Origin: UBA3839 sp963627995
Lineage (GTDB): Bacteria > Bacteroidota > Bacteroidia > Bacteroidales > Bacteroidaceae
Reading direction: 5' to 3'
DNA: 50,716 bases
Assembly: GCA_963627995.1 (NCBI GenBank)
Contig: CAVGCV010000019.1
Coordinates: forward strand, 1 to 50,716
Part shown: one piece after another, positions 43,493 to 50,716 of the stretch
Position numbering within the stretch: position 1 is the stretch's first letter
Layout of the letters: the number at the start of each line of letters is the position of its first letter
Notes under the pieces: model-generated
Database searches by the model: none
Told to the model about the DNA's origin: nothing
What the model saw: only the letters and a program-made list of their open reading frames with translations
Program-made: the position numbers and the translations under genes

Positions 43493-44249
43493 CTTTGGAA
43501 TCAAGGATGTGGTCGACATCTTCTGTGTCGCATTCCTGCTCTACTACATCTACAAGCTGATGAAGGAGTCGGGGTCGCTCAATGTGTTCTACGGCATCCT
43601 GGTGTTCACCCTCACGTGGATTGTCGTCTCGCAAGTGTTCGAGATGAAGCTCCTCGGAAGCATTTTCGACAAGCTCGTCAGCGTCGGCGTCCTGGCGCTC
43701 ATCATCCTTTTCCAAGAAGACATCCGGCGCTTCTTCCTCACCATCGGCTCCAACAACCGGCTGGGCGCATTGCGCCGCCTGTTCATGCGGAAGAGGGACG
43801 ACGGCGAGGAAGAGAACCCTGCCATCATGCAGATTGTCCGCGCCTGCGCCTATATGAGCAAGAACTTCGTGGGCGCGCTCATCATCATTGAGCGCGGCAT
43901 GTCGCTCAACGACATCGTCAGCTCAGGCGAGCTAATCGACGCGAACATCAACGCCCAGCTCATCAAGAACATATTCTTCAAGAACTCCCCTCTCCACGAC
44001 GGCGCGATGATCATCAGCAACAACCGCATCAAGGCGGCCGCGTGCATCCTGCCCGTCTCGCACAGCACCAACATACCCAAGGAACTGGGACTGCGCCACC
44101 GCGCCGCCCTGGGCATCACCCAGCAGAGCGACGCCGTGGCCGTCATCGTCTCGGAAGAGACCGGGCGCATCACGCTGGCCCGTCGCGGCGGATTCCAAAT
44201 TGACATCGCGCAGGAGGAGCTGGAGCGCTACCTCACGACCATCATGTAG
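43485..44249 (+). CDS. cdaA: Diadenylate cyclase CdaA
   Basis: The protein has 254 residues. Three N-terminal hydrophobic segments (VDIFCVAFLLYYIYKLM, VFYGILVFTLTWIVV, LVSVGVLALIILF) anchor it in the inner membrane. The DAC domain follows with LHDGAMII (the DGA motif) and GLRHRAALG (the RHR motif), both needed to condense two ATP into cyclic di-AMP. The messenger controls potassium balance and cell-wall homeostasis in other bacteria. The gene overlaps folP by 8 bases and is probably the last of that operon. Confidence 0.95.
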   Translation: MIDFGIKDVVDIFCVAFLLYYIYKLMKESGSLNVFYGILVFTLTWIVVSQVFEMKLLGSIFDKLVSVGVLALIILFQEDIRRFFLTIGSNNRLGALRRLFMRKRDDGEEENPAIMQIVRACAYMSKNFVGALIIIERGMSLNDIVSSGELIDANINAQLIKNIFFKNSPLHDGAMIISNNRIKAAACILPVSHSTNIPKELGLRHRAALGITQQSDAVAVIVSEETGRITLARRGGFQIDIAQEELERYLTTIM

Positions 44250-44343
44250 GCGGGGACAGGACGGGAGGGATGCCGCCGCACAAAGTCCTGACGCCCCGCG
44301 AGCCCCGAACGAGCAACTTTCTATAACAACTAATAACAACACC

Positions 44344-45570
44344 ATGTATCGACTTCTAATCCTTCTGGGCCTATTGGCTGCCACCGCCTCGCAAAGCCTT
44401 GCCCAACGGCTTCCAAGCCGAAAACAGACGCTCGCGGCCATGAACCGCGCCAACGACCACTTCATCCGCAAGCACCCCGACCCGACAAAGCCCACGTTCG
44501 TAAAGAAAGAGCGTCCGAGCAACCTCTGGACACGCGGCGTGTATTTCGAGGGGCTGATGGAACTCGTCAAAATCGACCCACAGCAAAAGAACATCGACTA
44601 CATCGCGAGCTGGGGGGAGTTCCACAAATGGACGCCCCGAAACGGCGTGACGACCCGCGATGCGGACGACTACTGCTGCTGCCAGACCTACATCGACTTC
44701 TTTCTCTGGGAACAGCCGGAACGCCCGGACAACGGCAACGGCGCCGGCGACCGTTCCGAGCGCCACAGGCTCGGGCCGACGATGGCCTGCATGCAAAACC
44801 TGATGCATCCCGTCCCGCAGGAACAGTCGCCCAAGAGCAAGGCCGTATTCGGCGACAACCCCATACACGACTGGACTTGGGTTGACGCCATCCAAATGGG
44901 GCTTCCCGTACTGACGTCCCTCGGAAACCTCGAACACGCCCGCCGCCCCGACCTGGCGGACGAATACTGCGAGCAGGGCTGGCGCATGTACTGCTGGACG
45001 CGCGACACTTTGGCTGGCGGACTGTTCAACAAGGAGGACGGGCTTTGGTGGCGCGACAAAGACTTCGTCCCGCCCTACAAGGAACCAAACGGGCGGCACT
45101 GCTACTGGAGCCGCGGGAACGGATGGGTGTACGCGGCCCTCGTCCGCGCGATGGACGACGCGCCTTGGAACACCCATTACGCCGACTACAAAGCCGACTT
45201 CATCCAAATGAGCGAAGCTCTGCTGAAATGCCAGCGCAAGGACAGGTTCTGGAACGTAAGCCTCTACGACGAGGGCCATTTCGGAGGAAAGGAACTGACG
45301 GGCACAGCCCTTTTCGTCTATGGCATGGCGTGGGGCGTTCGGAACGGCATACTCGACAAGGCCACCTATCTGCCCGTCGTGTCGGACACATGGAGAGCCC
45401 TCGTAAAGCACTGCCTCCACAAGGACGGCGCGCTCGGCTATGTGCAAGGCACCGGCAAAGAGCCCAAAGACTCCCAGCCCGTCGGCTATGACATAAAGCC
45501 CGACTTCGACGACTTCGGCCTTGGATGCTTCCTCCTCGCCGGCAGCGAAATCTACCAACTCTCCCGCTGA
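44344..45570 (+). CDS. GH105 (GH88-like) unsaturated rhamnogalacturonyl hydrolase
   Basis: The ATG at 44344 gives 408 residues with a signal peptide (LLILLGLLAATASQSLAQ). The (alpha/alpha)6-barrel family signatures are DWTWVDAIQMGLPVL, GLWWRDKDF and YWSRGNGWVYAALVRAMDD, with GKELTGTALFVYGMAWGVRN further on. It removes the unsaturated sugar that polysaccharide lyases leave on rhamnogalacturonan fragments, in the periplasm. CE12 and GH106 genes lie downstream on the same strand, which supports a pectin role. GH88 (unsaturated glucuronyl hydrolase) is the alternative but less likely with these neighbours. Confidence 0.85.
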   Translation: MYRLLILLGLLAATASQSLAQRLPSRKQTLAAMNRANDHFIRKHPDPTKPTFVKKERPSNLWTRGVYFEGLMELVKIDPQQKNIDYIASWGEFHKWTPRNGVTTRDADDYCCCQTYIDFFLWEQPERPDNGNGAGDRSERHRLGPTMACMQNLMHPVPQEQSPKSKAVFGDNPIHDWTWVDAIQMGLPVLTSLGNLEHARRPDLADEYCEQGWRMYCWTRDTLAGGLFNKEDGLWWRDKDFVPPYKEPNGRHCYWSRGNGWVYAALVRAMDDAPWNTHYADYKADFIQMSEALLKCQRKDRFWNVSLYDEGHFGGKELTGTALFVYGMAWGVRNGILDKATYLPVVSDTWRALVKHCLHKDGALGYVQGTGKEPKDSQPVGYDIKPDFDDFGLGCFLLAGSEIYQLSR

Positions 45571-45599
45571 ACCCGGCATCCGCTGCCGTCCGACATCCC

Positions 45600-46607
45600 A
45601 TGACACGCCACCTCACAACGCTTCTCGCCATCCTGGCCGCCTGCACGTCGTTCGTCTCTTGCAACAGCGACAAGAAAAAAGCCACGGCCCAAGGCGCGTC
45701 CATCTCTGCGCCCTACGAGCTGCTCGTCGTCGCCAACAAGGACTGGATGAAAAGCGGCAACAGCGAAGCCCTGCGGGAGATTACCGAAGCCAAGATTCCC
45801 TGTTTGCCCCAAAGCGAGAACTGCTTCCGGGTGACCAGTGTCAATCCCTCCAGCTTCAACCGCTCGTTCATGTTCTATGCGAACATCCTCGTGGCGGAAG
45901 TCAGCCCAAAGTATGCAAAGGCCGAATGCACCGTGGGACACGACGTTTACGCCCATCCCCAAATCATTGTCCGCCTCACTGCCCCCGACCAAGCATCGTT
46001 CGACAATCTTTGCGCAGCCAACCGGGAGCACATCCTCGAACTTTTCAACCGAGCCGAACTGCAACGCGAGTGCCGGCAGCTCGGCAAGCGATTCAGCCCC
46101 GTCGTCGCCCGACAGGCCCGGCAGCAGTTCGGATGCTCGCTCCTCGCCCCCAAGGAAATCAATGCCGTCAAGCAGGGCAAGGACTTTTTCTGGGCATCGT
46201 CGCAGGACACGGAGGAGAACTACCTGAACATCTGCATGTACGCCTACCCCTACGACAGCCCCGAGACGTTCACGGAGGCATACTGCCTGGCCAAGCGCGA
46301 CTCGTTCATGCGGCAGAACATCCAGGGCGCACAAGAGGGGCAATACATGAGCACGGACCGGCGGGTCGTACAAACGCGCGACATCACCGTCAGCGGCCAC
46401 TATGCGCAGGAAGTACGCGGACTGTGGCAGATGGAAAACGCGCCGATGGGCGGGCCGTTCGTCAGCTATTCGCAAATCGACTCGGTGAACCACCGCGTGC
46501 TCGTGGTCGAGGGCTTTGTCTTCGCCCCAGGCAAGGACAAGCGGAAATTCATCCGCCAGCTCGAAGCCTCCCTGCAGACATTGAAGATGCCGCAACGCCC
46601 CCGGTGA
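45600..46607 (+). CDS. DUF4837 family lipoprotein
   Basis: The ATG at 45600 gives 335 residues; the frame is open from 45525 inside the end of the GH105 gene. A lipoprotein signal ends SFVSC near residue 21. The mature part opens YELLVVANKDWMKSGNSEAL, continues with RSFMFYANILVAEVSP and VGHDVYAHPQIIVRLTAPD, and ends with EGFVFAPGKDKRKFIRQLEA, all typical of DUF4837. This family is widespread in Bacteroidota and its function is not known. It interrupts the pectin genes but shows no link to sugars; it may be there by chance. Confidence 0.85.
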   Translation: MTRHLTTLLAILAACTSFVSCNSDKKKATAQGASISAPYELLVVANKDWMKSGNSEALREITEAKIPCLPQSENCFRVTSVNPSSFNRSFMFYANILVAEVSPKYAKAECTVGHDVYAHPQIIVRLTAPDQASFDNLCAANREHILELFNRAELQRECRQLGKRFSPVVARQARQQFGCSLLAPKEINAVKQGKDFFWASSQDTEENYLNICMYAYPYDSPETFTEAYCLAKRDSFMRQNIQGAQEGQYMSTDRRVVQTRDITVSGHYAQEVRGLWQMENAPMGGPFVSYSQIDSVNHRVLVVEGFVFAPGKDKRKFIRQLEASLQTLKMPQRPR

Positions 46608-46645
46608 GCACGCCTCGCACCAACATTCCCATTAAACACATCCCC

Positions 46646-47938
46646 ATGAAGACCCCATTCCTTTTCCTTGCATTCTTTGCATGGACATTCTCCGTGTTTC
46701 CACAAACCCGCACTTTCTCTTTCGACGGGCGCGACAAGTCCGCAACCCGCATCCTCCCCTCCGACACCTACGACGGAGCAAAAGGCTATGGCATCGACTT
46801 CGCCGAGATGGCCACGGGCAGCAAATGCACGTTCTTTTCCGTCGACGTGCCCGACGGAAACTACAAAGTGACCGCCGTGCTCGGCTCCGAAAAACGCGCG
46901 GGAAGCACCACCATCCGCGCCGAGTCGCGTCGTCTCTTCTTGGAGAACATCCCGACGCGCAAGGGCGAGTTCCGAACCTATTCATTCGTCGTCAACAAAC
47001 GGAACACCACCATCTACGACGCCGGCAACGCGGCGGGCGAGCGGAAAGCCATCGACCGCGTCCGCATCAAAAGGCGCGAGGAGGGGAAGCTGAACTGGGA
47101 CGACAAGCTGACCATCGAAATCAACGGCGACGCACCGGCCTGTTCCTCCCTCCGCATCGAGCGAGCCGACGAGACGGTCCCCACGGTGTGGCTCTGCGGC
47201 AACAGCACCGTGGTGGACCAGGACTACGAGCCATGGGCCAGCTGGGGGCAGATGATTCCGCGTTGGTTCGACGAGCAGGTGTGCTTCGCCAACTATGCCG
47301 AGAGCGGCGAGACCGCATCCACGTTCATCGCCGCCAACCGGCTCAAGAAGATTCTCTCCCTCATGAGGCGCGGCGACTACATCCTCGTGGAGTTCGGCCA
47401 CAACGACCAGAAGCAGAGATTCGCGGGAGCCGGCGCCTACTACAACTTCTCCACCTGCCTCAAGCAGTTTGTGGACGAGGCACGCCAACGCGGCGCGACC
47501 CCCATCTTCGTCACCCCCACCCAGCGCCGCTCCTTCAACCGCGAGGGAAAAATCCAAGAGACCCACGGCGACTACCCCGACGCCATGCGCGCGGTGGCCC
47601 GGCGCGAGGACGTCCCTGTCATCGAGCTGCACGACATGACGCGAACCTTCTATGAGGCGATGGGCGAGGAGGCCTCCAAGAAGGCATTCGTCCACTACCC
47701 CGCCAACACGTATCCGGGACAAGCCACCGCCCTGGCCGACAACACGCACTTCAACCCCTACGGCGCTTACGAAATCGCGAAGATGGTGGTCGAGGGCATG
47801 AAGCGGCTGAACCTCCCCCTCGTCCGCCACCTGCGCCCCGACTACCGGCCCTACGACCCGGCCCGCCCCGACCACCCCGACCACTTCCACTGGACGGACT
47901 CGCCTTTCCACGAGTCCACCAAGCCCGACGGCAACTAA
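46646..47938 (+). CDS. CE12 rhamnogalacturonan acetylesterase (SGNH hydrolase)
   Basis: The ATG at 46646 gives 430 residues with a signal peptide (FLFLAFFAWTFSVFPQ); the longer frame open from 45521 is a shadow of DUF4837. An N-terminal beta-sandwich (about 20-160) precedes the SGNH domain. Motifs are WLCGNSTVVD (block I, catalytic Ser), EFGHNDQ (block III) and DNTHFNPYGA (block V, catalytic Asp and His). It removes acetyl groups from rhamnogalacturonan so that hydrolases can act. GH105 and GH106 genes flank it. Confidence 0.87.
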   Translation: MKTPFLFLAFFAWTFSVFPQTRTFSFDGRDKSATRILPSDTYDGAKGYGIDFAEMATGSKCTFFSVDVPDGNYKVTAVLGSEKRAGSTTIRAESRRLFLENIPTRKGEFRTYSFVVNKRNTTIYDAGNAAGERKAIDRVRIKRREEGKLNWDDKLTIEINGDAPACSSLRIERADETVPTVWLCGNSTVVDQDYEPWASWGQMIPRWFDEQVCFANYAESGETASTFIAANRLKKILSLMRRGDYILVEFGHNDQKQRFAGAGAYYNFSTCLKQFVDEARQRGATPIFVTPTQRRSFNREGKIQETHGDYPDAMRAVARREDVPVIELHDMTRTFYEAMGEEASKKAFVHYPANTYPGQATALADNTHFNPYGAYEIAKMVVEGMKRLNLPLVRHLRPDYRPYDPARPDHPDHFHWTDSPFHESTKPDGN

Positions 47939-47962
47939 CCCACCACGCAAATCGTCCGCACC

Positions 47963-50581
47963 ATGAAAACACGCCTCCTCCCGACAGCCTGCCTGCTATT
48001 CTGCCTTTGCGCCCTCCGCCCTACTCTTTCCCACGCCCAGCCCGCCGACGGATGGATTCCCATTCCCCGGGAGGCCAAGCCCTACACGCGCTGGTGGTGG
48101 CTCGGCTCCGCCGTCGACAGCGCGGGGCTGCGCCACAGCCTCGAAGAGCTGGCGCGCGCAGGCATCGGAGGCGTGGAAATCACGCCCATCTACGGCGTGC
48201 AGGACAACGAGAAGAACGAGATTCCCTACCTGTCGCCCCGCTGGATGAAAATGCTGGAATTCGTGGAGCAGCAAGGCGAGCGGCTCGGCGTCGAAATCGA
48301 CATGGCAACCGGCACGGGCTGGCCGTTCGGAGGCCCCGGCGTGCCGTTGGAGCAGGCGGCCTGCAAGGCCGTGTTCCACGGAAGCCGGCTCGAAATCGGC
48401 CGGACAAGACAGAAGGTGAAGCGCGCCGCCCCCGGTGGCGAGGGCTATGTCATCGACCACTTCGACCGCGACGCCGTGCGCAGCTACCTCGCGACATTCG
48501 AGACGGCGTTCACCGCCAACCGCACGCCGCGCCCGCACACCTTCTTCAACGACTCCTACGAGGTGTACGGAGCGGACTGGACGCCGGGCCTCCTCGCAGC
48601 GTTCGCCGCCCGGCGCGGCTACAAGCTCGAGGACCACTTCGACACGTTCCTCCTCTCCGACAGCCTTTGCGCCGTGCTGGGCGGCGACACGGCCGACCTC
48701 CACCGCCGCCTGCTCTCCGACTACCGCGAGACGCTTGGCGAGCTGCTCCTGGAGAACTTCACCACCCAGTGGACGGAATGGGCGCACCGGGGCGGCAGCA
48801 TCACGCGCAACCAGGCCCACGGCTCGCCAGCCAACCTGCTCGACGTGTACGCCGCCGTCGACATTCCCGAGTGCGAGGGATTCGGACTGAGCGACTTCGG
48901 CATCAAGGGGCTGCGCACCGACGCCGGATTCACGAAAAAGAACTTTTCCGACATCTCCATGCTGAAGTACGCCTCGTCGGCCGCCCACGTCGCCGGCAAG
49001 CCCCTCACGTCGAGCGAGACGTTCACCTGGCTCACAGAGCACTTCCGCACCTCCCTCTCGCAGTGCAAGCCCGACCTCGACCTCATGTTCCTGGCCGGGG
49101 TGAACCACGTGTTCTTCCACGGCACGTGCTATTCCCCCAAGGACGAGCCTTGGCCGGGATGGCGGTTCTACGCCTCCGTCGACATGTCGCCCTACAACCC
49201 GCAGTGGAACGCCATGCCCGCCTTCGCCAGCTACATCGCCCGCTGCCAGGCGTTCCTCCAGTGGGGCGAGCCCGACAACGACTTCCTCGTCTACCTGCCC
49301 TTCTACGACATGATTTATGAACAGCCGGGACGGCTCGCCCTCTTCGACATCCACTCCATGGAGCAGCGCGCCCCCAAGTTCATCGCCACCATCCAGGGCA
49401 TCATCCGCAACGGCTACGACGTGGACTACATATCCGACCGCCACCTGCTGAACTGCGCCGCCACCGACGGGCGAATCCACTGCCACCCCGACAGCCCCGC
49501 CGCCGCGAGCGTCCCCTACTCCGCCATCATCGTCCCCGACGTGCGCTTCATGCCGCTGCAGACGCTGCGCCACCTCCTGCTCCTGGCCAACACGGGCGCG
49601 CGCATCGTGTTCATCGGCCACTACCCCCAGGGCGTTCCCGGCCACGGCCGCAGGCTGGCCGGCGAACAGGCGCAGTTCGACGAGCTCGTCGGCATCCTGA
49701 AAGAGAAGACCCTCCTCGCCGCCACCTACGAGGAGGCCGCCTCCGCCGCACGGGGCCGCCGCGAGACCATGCGCACCCGGCACGGCCTCTCCTGCATCCG
49801 CCGCAGCAACCCGCAGGGCCACCACTACTTCATCTCCAACCTTTCGCCAGACGACACCGACGCGGACGTCGCGCTCGGCGTCCCCTTCCAACGCGCCGTG
49901 CGCTACGACCCCATGACGGGCGACGTCCGCCCCCTCCACGCCAAGGGCAACGCCGTCCGCCTGCGCCTCGCCAGCGGCGAGAGCACCATCATCCGCACCT
50001 TCCGCGACGGAGCTCCCGGCGGCGGGCAGCCCGCCAGCCACCCGGCCGACACCACCACCCTCGAGCTGCGCCACTGGACGCTCACCTTCCCGACGGCCGC
50101 CCCCACCCCCGTCACGCGCGCCTACCGCATGGATGCCCCCACGCCGTGGACCGCGCTGGGCGACACCGCGCTGCTCACCACCATGGCCACGGGACGCTAC
50201 GCCTGCACGTTCAGCGGAAAGCCGCTGGGCAAGGCCCTGGCGAAAGGCGCGGGACGGCCGACGCCGCGAATCGTGCTCGACCTCGGCGACGTGCGCGAGT
50301 CCGCGCGCATCGTCCTCAACGGCAAGGAAGTGGCCACGCTCTTCGCCGTCCCCTTCCGCTGCGACATCACCCCCTACGTCAAGAAAGGGCGGAACCGCCT
50401 CGAAGTGCACGTCACCAACCTGCCGGCCAACCGCATCGCGCAAATGGACCGCGACCGCGTCCCGTGGCGCAGGTTCAAGGAAATCAACGTCGTCGACCTC
50501 AACTACCAGCGCACCACCTACGCCGCGTGGCCGCCCGTCCCGTCGGGGCTCTGCTCGCCCGTCCGCATCCACGCGGAATAG
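47963..50581 (+). CDS. GH106-type alpha-L-rhamnosidase
   Basis: The protein has 872 residues. A signal peptide (LLPTACLLFCLCALRPTLSHA) is followed by the family start YTRWWWLGSAVDSAGLRHSL and ARAGIGGVEITPIYG. FNDSYEVYGADWTPGLLAAF carries an acidic pair in the active-site region, and GVNHVFFHGTCYSP follows. The C-terminal part (LDLGDVRESARIVLNGKEVA) is a beta-sandwich carbohydrate-binding-like domain. It releases L-rhamnose from rhamnogalacturonan or related chains in the periplasm. It begins 24 bases after the CE12 gene and ends the pectin cluster in the window. No SusC/SusD pair is visible. Confidence 0.88.
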   Translation: MKTRLLPTACLLFCLCALRPTLSHAQPADGWIPIPREAKPYTRWWWLGSAVDSAGLRHSLEELARAGIGGVEITPIYGVQDNEKNEIPYLSPRWMKMLEFVEQQGERLGVEIDMATGTGWPFGGPGVPLEQAACKAVFHGSRLEIGRTRQKVKRAAPGGEGYVIDHFDRDAVRSYLATFETAFTANRTPRPHTFFNDSYEVYGADWTPGLLAAFAARRGYKLEDHFDTFLLSDSLCAVLGGDTADLHRRLLSDYRETLGELLLENFTTQWTEWAHRGGSITRNQAHGSPANLLDVYAAVDIPECEGFGLSDFGIKGLRTDAGFTKKNFSDISMLKYASSAAHVAGKPLTSSETFTWLTEHFRTSLSQCKPDLDLMFLAGVNHVFFHGTCYSPKDEPWPGWRFYASVDMSPYNPQWNAMPAFASYIARCQAFLQWGEPDNDFLVYLPFYDMIYEQPGRLALFDIHSMEQRAPKFIATIQGIIRNGYDVDYISDRHLLNCAATDGRIHCHPDSPAAASVPYSAIIVPDVRFMPLQTLRHLLLLANTGARIVFIGHYPQGVPGHGRRLAGEQAQFDELVGILKEKTLLAATYEEAASAARGRRETMRTRHGLSCIRRSNPQGHHYFISNLSPDDTDADVALGVPFQRAVRYDPMTGDVRPLHAKGNAVRLRLASGESTIIRTFRDGAPGGGQPASHPADTTTLELRHWTLTFPTAAPTPVTRAYRMDAPTPWTALGDTALLTTMATGRYACTFSGKPLGKALAKGAGRPTPRIVLDLGDVRESARIVLNGKEVATLFAVPFRCDITPYVKKGRNRLEVHVTNLPANRIAQMDRDRVPWRRFKEINVVDLNYQRTTYAAWPPVPSGLCSPVRIHAE

Positions 50582-50662
50582 CGCGCAGCCCCGCGCCGGC
50601 GCGGAAAACATCCGGGCGCGCCGCGAAGCCGCGGCGGCCTTGCCGCAGAGCGGAGAAAATTC

Positions 50663-50716
50663 CAAGTACTTGAAAAAATATTTCCAAGTACTTGGAAATA
50701 TTTTTTCAAGTACTTG
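50663..50716. repeat. Array of CAAGTACTTG palindromes, 22-bp period (locus B, runs to window end)
   Basis: CAAGTACTTG begins at 50663, 50685 and 50707, again exactly 22 bases apart. A GC-rich GCAGAGCGGAGAAAATTC string leads in from the end of the GH106 gene, just as a similar string leads from the plsC gene to locus A. The array may continue beyond the window. Confidence 0.8.

Noticed and set aside
47996..50665. 889-codon frame on the - strand opposite the rhamnosidase
   Set aside because: Mirror of a GC-rich gene; no recognisable domain, and the + strand has a signal peptide and GH106 motifs.

Overview
The window comes from a Bacteroidota genome, most likely a GC-rich member of the Prevotellaceae. 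Pointers are promoters of the form TTTG-N19-TAnnTTTG (two clean examples), a fimbrillin-like lipoprotein, a DUF4837 lipoprotein, a surface protein ending in the Prevotella-style GVYVVDGQKVVKK tail, and a mobilization module of the Bacteroides MbpABC type. Genus is inferred, not proven.

Bases 1 to about 19,100 are AT-rich and form an integrative mobilizable element. Its cargo (1007-11928, + strand) is a four-gene operon that reads as a type 4 BREX phage-defence system: brxP (PAPS-reductase family protein with ferredoxin-like cysteines and a DUF4007-like tail), brxC (ATPase), pglZ (alkaline-phosphatase fold) and a short brxL. Two unrecognised reading frames follow it. A structured, probably non-coding region and a pair of overlapping inverted repeats lie just upstream. 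The element backbone (12028-18998, - strand) holds mobC-like, relaxase and mobA-like genes, an oriT-like region, a replication-type pair (VirE/BT4734-like and DUF3987), two helix-turn-helix proteins and a tyrosine integrase broken by one in-frame amber codon.

From 19,212 on the DNA is GC-rich chromosome. Leftward genes are dnaK, a solitary vsr, a five-gene tetR-tolC-acrA-acrB-PII-like efflux operon, plsC, a membrane metallophosphoesterase, a stand-alone methionine-synthase reactivation domain, dihydroorotase (pyrC) and a dolichyl-phosphate-mannose-synthase-like glycosyltransferase. Rightward genes are a five-repeat secreted protein, a small peptide plus fimbrillin/FISUMP lipoprotein, a decaying XRE-dcm restriction-modification remnant, folP-cdaA, and a cluster for rhamnogalacturonan breakdown (GH105, CE12, GH106) with a DUF4837 lipoprotein inside it.

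The chromosome carries at least three dispersed non-coding repeat families: a 111-bp element (two copies), an array of CAAGTACTTG palindromes at an exact 22-bp period (two loci) and a 167-bp promoter-like module placed ahead of two surface-protein units. A 47-base N gap inside brxP looks like a scaffolding artefact: the flanks overlap by five bases and rejoin in frame. No rRNA, tRNA or CRISPR array was seen.
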